A DNA stretch of 64,000 bases from PALSA-188 sp963720075 (GTDB lineage Bacteria; Acidobacteriota; Terriglobia; Terriglobales; Acidobacteriaceae): the NCBI GenBank assembly GCA_963720075.1, contig CAVREG010000019.1, positions 868,001-932,000 of the forward strand, written 5' to 3'. A program made the position numbers and the translations under genes. Numbering within the stretch: position 1 is the first letter of the stretch; every line of letters starts with the position of its first letter. Below the pieces are notes generated by a model. It was not told the origin of the DNA, did no database searches, and saw nothing but the letters and a program-made list of their open reading frames with translations. Positions 8,898-17,239 of this stretch are shown piece by piece.

Positions 8898-9847
8898 GGC
8901 AAAGCCTCCACTTGGTCGTGAAAGAGCCAGCCGTGTTGACCATCCTCTGTTTCAATTCCATACCAGTAAGGGGTGACGATTAATATAACTACCTCTGTGC
9001 CCGGGGTGAGCGGTTTCAGTGTGCTCGCACTGTGAAACGGCGCCGACTTGAGTTCAGCCCCAGCGGCTGCGACGCGACGTTCCACCTGATGCCGCAAATC
9101 CTGGACATGCTGCTCCAGAGTCTGATTGGAGGACTCGGCTGCGGCTAACCGTGACGCGCTGTTGTTATCGTTTGGACTGCGAAGCAGTTCGAGTCTGGCC
9201 ACTTCCTGCTCCCGCTTTTTGGCGTCTTCTTCAGTTTCCTTCTGTCGCAAGTGCATTTCGTCGAGATGATCGGTTATGTCTTTATACTCGCTCGATTCCA
9301 CCATGCCATTTGAGGGGTGAACGGTACGCCTGAAATCTTCGACAAAAACCGCGTCAATGCGCAACGCGGTCTTGCTTGGACCTAGGTTTTGCACGATATA
9401 TCGGACAGCGAGCGTTCCCACATCGCCACCTTCTTTAAAATTTCGCGGATCCAGCGCTTCGGTACGAACTTTATAGAAAGCCTTTCCCGGGCCGGTCCAT
9501 GATGGGTACAGCGGAGTTGAAACCGCGGAGACCGCTCCGCTGATGTTCTCGTCTTTGTTGTATTCCTTAGTGCCCTGGATGATGCCATCGTCGGCGACAT
9601 CCTCCACAGCCTGTAGGACCTCGCTTTCGGGCGATTCGATTTGCACGCTCAGACCTTCTCCATAAGCAACCTTTTTAGCTTTTTCGCGGGCCTGGAGTGG
9701 AGAAATCAACGCGATTAAAATAAAAGCCACCCATCCAAAGCTGATTCTCCGAAGGCGACTCTTGCCTGAAATTTTCAAAAAAACAAAACTAATGCTTGAC
9801 ATCACAGGCTTCATAGGGTCATACCGTCGCTTGGCAAACATTATCAT
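8894..9847 (-). CDS. Secreted coiled-coil protein with C-terminal SH3-like domain
   Basis: A 317-residue protein with a long basic N-region and a hydrophobic export segment (FGWVAFILIALISPLQA, about residues 37-53). The body includes an N-terminal domain (QIESPESEVLQAVEDVADDG, then YPSWTGPGKAFYKVR), a charged coiled coil (about 190-260: HLRQKETEEDAKKREQEVAR) and a C-terminal SH3-like module ending YWYGIETEDGQHGWLFHDQVE. It heads a two-gene operon with the coupled SH3 protein downstream. The start may be one of several Met codons (9847, 9814 or 9802); later ones shorten the unusual N-region and leave more room for the divergent tetR promoter. Function is unknown. Confidence 0.65.
   Translation of the reverse strand: MIMFAKRRYDPMKPVMSSISFVFLKISGKSRLRRISFGWVAFILIALISPLQAREKAKKVAYGEGLSVQIESPESEVLQAVEDVADDGIIQGTKEYNKDENISGAVSAVSTPLYPSWTGPGKAFYKVRTEALDPRNFKEGGDVGTLAVRYIVQNLGPSKTALRIDAVFVEDFRRTVHPSNGMVESSEYKDITDHLDEMHLRQKETEEDAKKREQEVARLELLRSPNDNNSASRLAAAESSNQTLEQHVQDLRHQVERRVAAAGAELKSAPFHSASTLKPLTPGTEVVILIVTPYWYGIETEDGQHGWLFHDQVEALP
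9796..9824 (+). promoter_or_regulatory. Putative sigma-70 promoter of the tetR gene
   Basis: TTGACA (9796-9801), a 17-base spacer and TCATAC (9819-9824) precede the TetR-family start at 9863. The perfect -35 and ideal spacing support it; the -10 is weak. If used, it overlaps the 5' end of the divergent gene, so the regulator could affect both. Confidence 0.4.
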
Positions 9848-9862
9848 CCGGACGCATCGGGC

Positions 9863-10534
9863 ATGAAATCTTTCGATTCTGTTCGCAAAAGCAAAATCGC
9901 GACGGTCCCGCGCCAGAGGGCCAACTCAATATCCGGAGCCGTACCAAAACGGCGGCGGGATCGCGCGGCTAAACAGCAAGCGTTGCTTGGGGCTGCCACG
10001 AAGCTGTTTGCCAGCCGTGGTTATGACGCTACTACCACTCGCGAAATTGCCGCCTGTGCTGGATGCGCCGAAGGTCTGATTCATCGGTATTTTACCGGCA
10101 AAGAAGGACTTCTTCTGGCTATTATTCGGGACCGTGTTGCTCTCGAAGTTGTAGATTTGAACGCGCGTGTCCCGCTCGCCCAGAGTTTCACCTTAGAGTT
10201 CTTTCAATTGGTCGAGTGGGAGCTTCAGCGCATGTGGGAAGACCGGGATTTCCTGCGGGTAATAATTCCTCGCGCTCTACTTGATCCCCAGGTTGGAAAA
10301 GTACTGAGTCGGGTCGGAACTTCCCGGCACGCTGAAGCCATCGTCGAACGGCTCAAGCATTTTAAGGAATGTCGCTCTCTTACAACCGAGGACCTGCAAG
10401 GACTGGCAAGATTTATTGGCTTGCTGGGCTTTGGTTTTGGTTTTCTGCGTCCAGTCGCGTTCGGACAGGATCGAGCCCGCGCACGAGTCCTGGCGCACAA
10501 CCTTGCGGAAATTCTTTTGCGTGGCATCCAATAG
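9863..10534 (+). CDS. TetR/AcrR-family transcriptional regulator
   Basis: A 223-residue one-component repressor. A basic N-terminal tail (KRRRDRAAKQ) precedes the TetR HTH at about 38-85: LLGAATKLFASRGYDATTTR, EIAACAGCAEGLIHRYFTGK, with the helix 3 recognition pattern ending in YF..KEGL. The C-terminal ligand domain (about 90-223) is helical and ends LAHNLAEILLRGIQ. It faces the respiratory locus that starts at 10691 in the same direction, separated by 156 bases containing a good promoter. It may therefore regulate the cytochrome genes or its divergent neighbour; the ligand is unknown. Confidence 0.85.
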   Translation: MKSFDSVRKSKIATVPRQRANSISGAVPKRRRDRAAKQQALLGAATKLFASRGYDATTTREIAACAGCAEGLIHRYFTGKEGLLLAIIRDRVALEVVDLNARVPLAQSFTLEFFQLVEWELQRMWEDRDFLRVIIPRALLDPQVGKVLSRVGTSRHAEAIVERLKHFKECRSLTTEDLQGLARFIGLLGFGFGFLRPVAFGQDRARARVLAHNLAEILLRGIQ

Positions 10535-10582
10535 AATTCGCATTCATTTTTTGTCAGTTTCACTAGCGTTTCCGATTTTTCC

Positions 10583-10610
10583 TTGACACGCATCTCTTCA
10601 ACGTGATAAT
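10583..10610 (+). promoter_or_regulatory. Sigma-70-type promoter of the cytochrome locus
   Basis: TTGACA (10583-10588), a 16-base spacer and GATAAT (10605-10610) lie about 80 bases before the ATG at 10691. The gene has a good ribosome-binding site, AGGAGG (10680-10685). This is the best promoter in the gap after the TetR gene. Confidence 0.6.
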
Positions 10611-10690
10611 TAGTGCGTCCACGCGCACTTTGTGGGGTGAGCGTAAGAAGTCTTGTAGGTGCAGCTTCGATTGGCTGTCAGGAGGGCTGA

Positions 10691-12061
10691 ATGACTTCGT
10701 ACCGAAGAAGTCTTGCGTCTGCATTTCTTTTCGTTTTCGTCGTTCTGGGATTCGCCTCTAGCGCCCACGCCTTACCTGCCTTCGCCCGAAAATATGGATT
10801 GCGCTGCTCGGCCTGTCACGAAGCCTGGCCGATGCTTAACTACTTCGGGCAAAAATTCAAAGACAATGGCTATCAGTTAATGAACGACCGGGACTCACCG
10901 ATCTGGCAGAACCCGTCCTATTGGCCGGTTGTTTTTCGTATCACTCCGAATTGGCATCGCGAAAGTACCAACAAAGTCTTGGTGGACACACCAGCCGGCG
11001 CAAATACCGGGGAACAGCAAGTCACATCCCACGGTTTTGACCTTACCGGTCTCGACTTCCACACCGGTGGCACGTTGGACAAGAACATTTCGTTCTACGT
11101 CCTTCCCTCATCCGATTCCACGGCGTCTTTTCACTTTGAGCAGGTCTTCGCACGGCTCGACAATCTCTTTGGCAGTTCCTGGCTCAACGTAAAGCTGGGT
11201 AAATTTGAGCTGGATAACCTAGTTTCTGAAAAGAGAATCCTGACTCTTACGAGCATTTCTGGCGTGTACCAGACCTATCACTTCATCCCGCAGGGAGACG
11301 GCAACATCTTCGGCCAGATTGGAGATAACCAGCTCGGCGTGGAATGGATGGGCCACTCTGTCAATGACAGAACCCGCGTATCAGCCGCTTTGCTCAGCTC
11401 GAGCGATGGCAATGTGAACCTGTCCTATGGAAACTCCTACAGCGGCTTCTTCGCCGCCAGCCAGGCCTTCGATGTTGGTAGGCTCGGCGTGGATCGCATC
11501 GGAGCTTATGCCATGGTGGGGGAAGCTCCCACCACTTACCTTACTCAGAATGGCGGCAGCATAATTCCGGGCGCCGCAATTGGCAACAAAGGCTACAGCC
11601 GCGAGGGTTTTGTCGGACTGTTCTATTTCGGCAAGCTTGACTTCTTGGCTGTGACACAGCATGGGTCGGACAGCGCCTGGTTTGGAGCAGGATATGGTGA
11701 CCTGCTCGGCGGGACCGCGGTGAACAACAATATTCTTGGCGCGACCCTTCCGGCCGGAGCTCGTGCTCCGAGTTGGAACGGCTACATGCTGGAAACTCAC
11801 TACGTGTACAGCCCGCAATTGATCTTCATTCAGCGTTCGGAATGGGAGCGCATGTCTCAGCAGGCAGACCCTACCAGCGCATCGAATTTCGGCGATGTTG
11901 ACATGTACACAGTCGGATACAGGTACTACCCGATCATGACCAGCCGGGCGGGGTTTGCATGGCACAACGAGTATTCGTGGACCCGGCAACGAGGAACAGC
12001 GCCCGATGGCGGCGACCTGAGCAGCAGCAGTCTCTTGCTTGGATTTGACTTCGACTTCTAG
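10691..12061 (+). CDS. Monoheme cytochrome c fused to outer-membrane beta-barrel (Cyc2-like)
   Basis: A 456-residue exported protein: signal peptide ending SSAHA near residue 28, then LPAFARKYGLRCSACHEAWP with one CXXCH heme c site (Cys39-His43) followed by NYFGQKFKDNGY. The remainder (about 75-456) is a series of alternating, aromatic- and Gly-rich beta strands ending LLLGFDFDF, a typical outer-membrane C-terminus with terminal Phe. This architecture (N-terminal heme, PxFAR..G..C..CH...LN.FG..FK..GY signature, ~400-residue barrel) is that of fused cytochrome-porins such as Cyc2 of Fe(II) oxidisers, but uncharacterised relatives are widespread and iron oxidation cannot be assumed. It is the first gene of a co-oriented series with a diheme cytochrome, a cupredoxin and an aa3 oxidase, so it probably exchanges electrons with that chain. 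Confidence 0.75.
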   Translation: MTSYRRSLASAFLFVFVVLGFASSAHALPAFARKYGLRCSACHEAWPMLNYFGQKFKDNGYQLMNDRDSPIWQNPSYWPVVFRITPNWHRESTNKVLVDTPAGANTGEQQVTSHGFDLTGLDFHTGGTLDKNISFYVLPSSDSTASFHFEQVFARLDNLFGSSWLNVKLGKFELDNLVSEKRILTLTSISGVYQTYHFIPQGDGNIFGQIGDNQLGVEWMGHSVNDRTRVSAALLSSSDGNVNLSYGNSYSGFFAASQAFDVGRLGVDRIGAYAMVGEAPTTYLTQNGGSIIPGAAIGNKGYSREGFVGLFYFGKLDFLAVTQHGSDSAWFGAGYGDLLGGTAVNNNILGATLPAGARAPSWNGYMLETHYVYSPQLIFIQRSEWERMSQQADPTSASNFGDVDMYTVGYRYYPIMTSRAGFAWHNEYSWTRQRGTAPDGGDLSSSSLLLGFDFDF

Positions 12062-12073
12062 AAAGGGATAGCG

Positions 12074-12983
12074 ATGCGCGCAACTCTACTGAAATGTTCG
12101 TTAGTCGTGAGCGTAACTGTAGGCGTATTTTTCGCGCTATCCGGCTTTTTCTTCCGCGCAGATGACCAAATACCAGGAAGATCAGCGGCTGGGTATGGAG
12201 AGCCATATCGGAAATTTGACTGGTCATGCCAAAGCCGCCGAAATGGATTACCGTCGCTATTGCGTGGGATGCCACGGAGATGAAGGCGACGGCGAAGGCG
12301 AGAACGCTCAATGGCTCGATCCCAAGCCGCGAAACTTTACTCTGGGCCAGTTCAAGTGCCGATCCACCCCGACCGGAACTTTGCCCACCGATGAGGACCT
12401 GTTTAACACTATCGCCCGGGGTCTAGATCGCTCGAATATGCCCCCGTGGAACACATTTACCAAACAGGAACGGGCTGACCTAGTTGCCTATGTCAAGCAC
12501 TTTTCGCCTAAGTTTCAGACCGAGAAGCCGGGAACACCAATCCAGATCCCAACGGAGCCTGAGGTTACCGCCGACCGGATTAAGGCGGGCCAGGCATTGT
12601 TCCAGAGGTTGGAATGCTGGAAATGTCATGGCGTCGAGGGAAAAGCCAATGGTCCTTCCGCTGACACTTTGCAGGATGATCAGAATCGTCCCATCAAGCC
12701 GTACGACTTCACGGACGGCACTCGGCCTAAGTGTGGAAGCTCGGATCAGGATATTTACAAAATCTTTATGACCGGCTTGGATGGCACTCCGATGCCGTCG
12801 TTTGCCGACAACGTCAAGCCGGACGAAGCTTGGGACCTGGTTTTTTACTTGCGCACACTGCAACCGATGCACTCGAAAGAAAGGGAGATTGCAAAGCAAC
12901 TCGGATTGAAACCAATTGATCCAAATGCACCGGTTCCGGAGGCCGCTCCAGCTGCGACACCAGCTCCGGCGCCGCAACAGTAA
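12074..12983 (+). CDS. Periplasmic diheme cytochrome c (signal peptide out of frame)
   Basis: The mature protein, in the frame of the ATG at 12162, holds two class I cytochrome c domains: CVGCHGDEGDG (about residue 34) and CWKCHGVEGKANG (about 153). Candidate axial Met residues are in SNMPPWNTF and GTPMPSFADN. The C-terminus is Pro/Ala-rich. Heme attachment needs export, yet this frame has no signal peptide. An excellent one (MRATLLKCSLVVSVTVGVFF and ALSG) starts at 12074 in another frame. Removing one T from the T5 run at 12146-12150 fuses them into ALSGFSSA-QMTKYQEDQ, with a proper signal peptidase I site. The gene therefore appears to carry a +1 indel, real or a sequencing artefact. It sits 12 bases after the cytochrome-porin gene and likely shuttles electrons toward the oxidase. 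Confidence 0.85.
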
Positions 12984-13007
12984 ATTGAAAGTTAGGAGTT
13001 TCATCCA

Positions 13008-13745
13008 ATGAAGACCGGGTATAAGCACAAACTCACAGCGGTGTTTTGCGCGATGTTATTGGTTTTGCTCGGAGGGGCGATCCTCAGCCAAAAAGTAAAT
13101 GCCGCTCCTTCCGGAGGCGTCACCGGAACCGTCAAACTCGACGGGACACCCCCGCACGAGAGGGCGATAGATATGTCCAAGGAGCCGAGTTGCGCAAAGC
13201 AGCACGCCAGCAATCCGGTGAGGGTGGAAACCGTTGTCGTGGGTCCAACCGGAGGGTTGCAAAATGTAGTCGTTTACGCCACCCAGGGGCTTTCAGGCAA
13301 CGAAGCGAGTTCTACTCAGGTGCAAACTTGGGATCAAAAAGGCTGTCAGTATATTCCGCACGTGATGGCGATGAATCCTGGTCAGCACTTCAAGGTCGTA
13401 AACAGCGATCAAACCTCGCACAACATTCATCCCCAGCCCAAGAACAACTCCGAGTGGAATAAATCTCAGCCGCCGGGATCTCAGCCTTTCGATGTAACTT
13501 GGGCGAATCCGGAAGTCGCCATAAACGTAAAGTGCAATATTCATCCTTGGATGCACGGGTATATGGCAGTAGTAAAAGGGCCCTACGCAGTCAGCGATAA
13601 CAGCGGCGACTTCAAGCTGGAAGGGTTGGCACCGGGTACCTATACGTTAACCGCATGGCAAGAGGAATATGGAACGCAAACGCAGAAAGTGACGGTAGCA
13701 GCGGGAAAACCTGTTGCAGTTAATTTCACGTTTAAGGCCAAGTAA
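13008..13745 (+). CDS. Periplasmic cupredoxin with carboxypeptidase-regulatory-like domain
   Basis: A 245-residue exported protein: signal peptide about 1-33 (ending KVNA), an N-terminal Ig-like segment (GGVTGTVKLDGTPP), a cupredoxin domain (about 85-190) and a C-terminal carboxypeptidase-regulatory-like beta sandwich (FKLEGLAPGTYTLTAWQEEY). A type-1 copper site can be read as His138 in TSHNIH and Cys176, His179 and Met182 in CNIHPWM (C-x2-H-x2-M). The CW-type second motif resembles methylamine-utilisation-like plastocyanins. It lies 24 bases after the diheme cytochrome gene and just before the oxidase operon, so a role as a periplasmic electron carrier is likely but inferred. Confidence 0.75.
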   Translation: MKTGYKHKLTAVFCAMLLVLLGGAILSQKVNAAPSGGVTGTVKLDGTPPHERAIDMSKEPSCAKQHASNPVRVETVVVGPTGGLQNVVVYATQGLSGNEASSTQVQTWDQKGCQYIPHVMAMNPGQHFKVVNSDQTSHNIHPQPKNNSEWNKSQPPGSQPFDVTWANPEVAINVKCNIHPWMHGYMAVVKGPYAVSDNSGDFKLEGLAPGTYTLTAWQEEYGTQTQKVTVAAGKPVAVNFTFKAK

Positions 13746-13777
13746 GAGGTAGGAGAAAGATTGCAAGTGATTCCAGG

Positions 13778-13810
13778 AAAGGCCGTCATCCACCACATCT
13801 GACGGCCTTT
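13778..13810 (+). terminator. Intrinsic terminator between cupredoxin and coxB
   Basis: The arms AAAGGCCGTCA and TGACGGCCTTT pair perfectly over 11 bases, with a T-rich right flank. It lies 33 bases after the cupredoxin stop and 40 before coxB, so it may separate or attenuate the two halves of the respiratory locus. Confidence 0.75.
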
Positions 13811-13850
13811 ATCGCTGGGCGGATCATTCCAGGTGCGCTAGGAGCGAGCC

Positions 13851-14654
13851 ATGGCAAAACTTCTTGCAGTGACAATCTTCGTGATTGCAATTGCTTCGGC
13901 AGTCCCAATCCTGATGCACACCTGGCCAATGCCGGTGGACATCTCGACTCACGGCCCTCTAATTGACGAACAGATGGCCGACACCATGGTCGAGGCTGGA
14001 ACCGCATTCTTGGCCGCGCAGATCATTCTTGCGTTCTTTATTTGGAAATTTTCCAATCGCCCCAAAAACGCAAAGATTGGTCATTTTCCCGGCGGTGCAA
14101 TGGGTTTGGTGATTGCTGGCTTTCTTTTGGTTGGGACTGAGGTTCTCGCACTCGGCGTTTTCGGAACCAAGGCTTGGGCTGCCGTATACTTCACGCCGCC
14201 GGCAGCCGACTCAATGCCGATTCAAGTACAGGCCGGTCAGTTCGCGTTCTATTTTCGGTATCCCGGACCCGACGGAAAATTTGGTCCGCTTCACCCCGAC
14301 AAAATTGACGAAGGGAATCAAAACTTTTTCGGTTTGGACCCGACCAACGATCCCGACTCGAAAGATGACATAGTCACTGCGGAAATGGCAATCCCTGTGA
14401 ACAAGGAAATCCACCTGTTGATGCATACCAAGGATCTGGGCCACTCTTTTTATGTAAGGGAGCTTCGCGTACAGCAAGACTTCGTTCCCGGACTCGATCT
14501 TTCCCTTCATTTCACCGCCAACAAAATTGGCAAGTACGAGATTGTTTGCACACAGCTTTGCGGTCTTGGTCATTACAACATGAAGGCCTACTTGGAAGTC
14601 ATGTCCCAGAGTGATTTTGACACCTGGTTAAAGCAGCAAGCAGCAAACCAGTAA
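13851..14654 (+). CDS. coxB: Cytochrome c oxidase subunit II
   Basis: Carries the CuA centre that accepts electrons from periplasmic donors and passes them to heme a. The 267-residue protein has three hydrophobic segments (about 4-22, 50-68 and 83-104) and a periplasmic cupredoxin domain. CuA ligands visible: the His in LGHSFYVRELRVQQDFVPG, and Cys233, Cys237, His241 and Met244 in CTQLCGLGHYNM. The usual Glu between the two Cys is Gln here (Gln235); in known structures that residue contributes through its backbone, so CuA can still form. No cytochrome c domain is fused, consistent with a separate donor from the upstream genes. It opens the coxB-coxA-coxC operon. Confidence 0.93.
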   Translation: MAKLLAVTIFVIAIASAVPILMHTWPMPVDISTHGPLIDEQMADTMVEAGTAFLAAQIILAFFIWKFSNRPKNAKIGHFPGGAMGLVIAGFLLVGTEVLALGVFGTKAWAAVYFTPPAADSMPIQVQAGQFAFYFRYPGPDGKFGPLHPDKIDEGNQNFFGLDPTNDPDSKDDIVTAEMAIPVNKEIHLLMHTKDLGHSFYVRELRVQQDFVPGLDLSLHFTANKIGKYEIVCTQLCGLGHYNMKAYLEVMSQSDFDTWLKQQAANQ

Positions 14655-14708
14655 ATCGTCAGTTCGACGTTCTTTCTTGGACGAGCACAGTGTTTCGAGG
14701 TGACATTT

Positions 14709-16490
14709 ATGCACGACATGTCGGCCCATGCGGCACAGCATCACGCTCCGACCAGTTTCATTCGCAAATACGTCTTCAGTCTTGACCACAAGGTTATTGG
14801 CAAGCAGTACTACGGTCTTGCCTTAATCGCGGTTTATATCGGAATGGCGCTCTCCTGGTTGATGAGATTCCATCTTGCCTGGACAAACGCAGCGATTCCA
14901 GGATTGCAATGGCTTTCGAGCACAGGCGCCCCCGGCGGACTGATGACGCCCGAATACTACCTCGAACTGATGACCATGCATGGCACGATCATGGTCTTTT
15001 TCGTGCTCACAACCGCTCCATTTGCCGGCTTCGGAAATTTCTTTTTGCCCATCCAGGTCGGTGCGGAGGACATGCCGTTCCCGCGTTTTAATATGATGTC
15101 GTTCTGGGTCACCTTCGTGGCCTTCTGCGTTCTGATCTCAGCATTCTTCGTGGGAGATGGTCCTCCACTTTCGGGCTGGACCGCATACGCGCCCCTAAGT
15201 GCCGTCGGTTCAATCGCTGGACCCGGACAAGGCACCGGCCAGGTTCTGTGGGCAATATCAATTGCTTTGTTCTGCGTGGGGCAGTTGTTGGGCTCCCTCA
15301 ACTTCATCACCACCACACTTGATCTGCGCACCAAGGGTATGACGTTGATGCGGATGCCGCTCACTGTCTGGGCGTGGTTTATCACCTCATGCATGGGACT
15401 GACTGCGTTCGCGGTATTGCTACCCGCATGTATTCTGTTGATTCTCGATCACGTGGCAGGAACCAGTTTCTTCATCGCATCGGGGCTCGTAATTAATGAC
15501 AAGATGCTGCCTCACTCTGGCGGTTCTACTTTGCTATGGCAGCACTTGTTCTGGTTCTTTGGCCATCCCGAGGTTTACATCGCGATCGTACCCGGCATAG
15601 GAATCGTTTCCCACGTACTGATAACGAGCATGCGGCGGCCGCTTCTCAGCCACAAAGTGATGATCGGATGCATGGGCGCACTGGCGTTTCTGAGCTACAT
15701 GGTTTACGGACATCATATGTTTGTGAGCGGAATGAATCCATTCTCTGGATTGGTGTTCTCTTTCCCCACATTAGTCATCACTATTCCGGCGACGATTATC
15801 GTTCTGATCTGGATATTTAGTCTTTACGGCTCTAAGTTGCGCATCAACAGCGCTTCCCTGTTCGCGCTCGGGTTCATCTCAATGTTCGTGAGCGGCGGCG
15901 TGAGTGGGTTTTTCCTGGCCCAGCCTTCCCTCGATATCTATCTGCACGCCACTTACTTTGTCGTGGGCCACTTCCATATGGTGATGGCAGTCGCGGCGCT
16001 ATTCGGCATCTTCACCGGAACTTACTTCTGGTTCCCGAAAATGACCGGACGGATGATGAACGAGACTTTGGGGAAGCTGCACTTTTGGCTAACATTCGTG
16101 GGCGCGTATGCCATCTTTATGCCTTTCCATTATCTGGGATTCGCCGGTAACGTTCGGCGCTATCAGGCCTTTGTGGATGACTACCTCCAGCCGCTGATAC
16201 CGGTACACAGATTTATTACTATCGCTGCGTTTGCTACCGGCGCTGCCCAATTAATTTTTCTTTACAATTTGATCCATAGCCGGTTTCGCGGAGCACCCGC
16301 GCCAGCCAATCCATGGGAGGCTACCTCTTTGGAATGGACAATACCTTCGCCTCCGCCGTTCGATAACTTTGGCGGCAAGCACCCGGTCGTGTACCACGAT
16401 CCCTATCAGTACGGGATTGAAGGATCTACAAACGATTACGTAATGCAGGATTCGCCCGAGCAAATAAATACCGTACGGGACGAAAAATAG
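14709..16490 (+). CDS. coxA: Cytochrome c oxidase subunit I (aa3-type)
   Basis: Catalytic subunit of the heme-copper oxidase: reduces O2 to water at the heme a3-CuB site and pumps protons. The 593-residue protein has 12 expected helices. Key residues seen: heme a His in MTMHGTIMVFF, the CuB/cross-linked pair in FGHPEVYI with Glu typical of type A1 enzymes, the CuB pair in YGHHMFVSG, and heme a3/heme a ligands in VVGHFHMVMAV. Start ATG at 14709 has GAGG (14697-14700) eight bases upstream; a GTG at 14700 would use part of that site. Ends without a fused subunit III, which is encoded downstream as two separate genes. Confidence 0.96.
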   Translation: MHDMSAHAAQHHAPTSFIRKYVFSLDHKVIGKQYYGLALIAVYIGMALSWLMRFHLAWTNAAIPGLQWLSSTGAPGGLMTPEYYLELMTMHGTIMVFFVLTTAPFAGFGNFFLPIQVGAEDMPFPRFNMMSFWVTFVAFCVLISAFFVGDGPPLSGWTAYAPLSAVGSIAGPGQGTGQVLWAISIALFCVGQLLGSLNFITTTLDLRTKGMTLMRMPLTVWAWFITSCMGLTAFAVLLPACILLILDHVAGTSFFIASGLVINDKMLPHSGGSTLLWQHLFWFFGHPEVYIAIVPGIGIVSHVLITSMRRPLLSHKVMIGCMGALAFLSYMVYGHHMFVSGMNPFSGLVFSFPTLVITIPATIIVLIWIFSLYGSKLRINSASLFALGFISMFVSGGVSGFFLAQPSLDIYLHATYFVVGHFHMVMAVAALFGIFTGTYFWFPKMTGRMMNETLGKLHFWLTFVGAYAIFMPFHYLGFAGNVRRYQAFVDDYLQPLIPVHRFITIAAFATGAAQLIFLYNLIHSRFRGAPAPANPWEATSLEWTIPSPPPFDNFGGKHPVVYHDPYQYGIEGSTNDYVMQDSPEQINTVRDEK

Positions 16491-16542
16491 TTTTTTCGCA
16501 AGACTCCGCAAGAACTCGCTTGAGTGAAAGTTCAGGGGCTAT

Positions 16543-17217
16543 ATGGCGACCACAATACACGAACCTCCGAAGATCAAGCCTGTGCGAGACCCAGTCAGGC
16601 GGGAAGGCGGAGGGGGCTGGCGGAATCTGGTTCCCGCAGACGGCGACCCGCACAGTGTCGAGCAATACTCGCCGGCTCCCACAAGCCTTGGGGTCTGGGT
16701 CGGTATGGCCGCGATCACCATGTCCTTTGCGGCCTTCACCAGCGCCCTGATTGTTCGCGAAGGCGCATCCCCGGACTGGCGGCATTTTACGCTGCCTTCA
16801 ATTCTCTACTTCAATACCTTGGTGCTTTTTGCCAGCAGCGTAACTCTTGAAATAGGAAGACGCCGAGTGGCTGCCTTCATGGGCGGCTTAAAGACCCCGG
16901 TATCAAAACCTGCCACGTGGTTATACGTAACTTTATTTCTCGGCTTAGTCTTTGTCGCGGGTCAATATGTCGCTTGGGTGCAACTGAAATCGCAGGGCTT
17001 TTACCTGGCTACCAACCCAAGCAGCTCTTTCTTCTACGTATTAACCGCAGCCCACGCATTGCATGTTTTGGGCGGCCTCGGTGGTCTTGTTCGCGTCATC
17101 AGAAAACTTGGGAAGTCCGTGCTGCGCCGAAGCACTCTCGACGCGACTTCCTACTATTGGCATTTCATGGACGTTCTGTGGTTGTATCTGCTTTTGCTTC
17201 TCTGGAGCAAGATGTGA
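16543..17217 (+). CDS. coxC: Cytochrome c oxidase subunit III, first copy
   Basis: A 224-residue COX3-family membrane subunit. A cytoplasmic N-tail rich in Pro, Gly and Arg (about 1-45) is followed by five helices: MAAITMSFAAFTSALIV, ILYFNTLVLFASSVTLEI, WLYVTLFLGLVFVAGQYVAW, FFYVLTAAHALHVLGGLGGL and SYYWHFMDVLWLYLLLLL. The HALHVLGG and YYWHFMDVLW motifs are the COX3 hallmarks. It stabilises subunit I and supports proton delivery. A second COX3-family gene follows after 22 bases; the two differ in sequence, so they are paralogous subunits and not a recent duplication. Confidence 0.88.
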   Translation: MATTIHEPPKIKPVRDPVRREGGGGWRNLVPADGDPHSVEQYSPAPTSLGVWVGMAAITMSFAAFTSALIVREGASPDWRHFTLPSILYFNTLVLFASSVTLEIGRRRVAAFMGGLKTPVSKPATWLYVTLFLGLVFVAGQYVAWVQLKSQGFYLATNPSSSFFYVLTAAHALHVLGGLGGLVRVIRKLGKSVLRRSTLDATSYYWHFMDVLWLYLLLLLWSKM

Positions 17218-17239
17218 AGACTCAAATACAGGAGGCGCC

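Noticed and set aside
12162..12983. Cytosolic cytochrome starting at the ATG 12162
   Set aside because: A c-type heme protein needs export; the signal peptide is present one frame away, so a frameshift is more likely than a cytosolic form.
17063..17239. N-terminal extension of the second subunit III gene
   Set aside because: It overlaps the end of coxC in another frame; the GTG at 17240 has a good ribosome-binding site and gives the normal family N-terminus.
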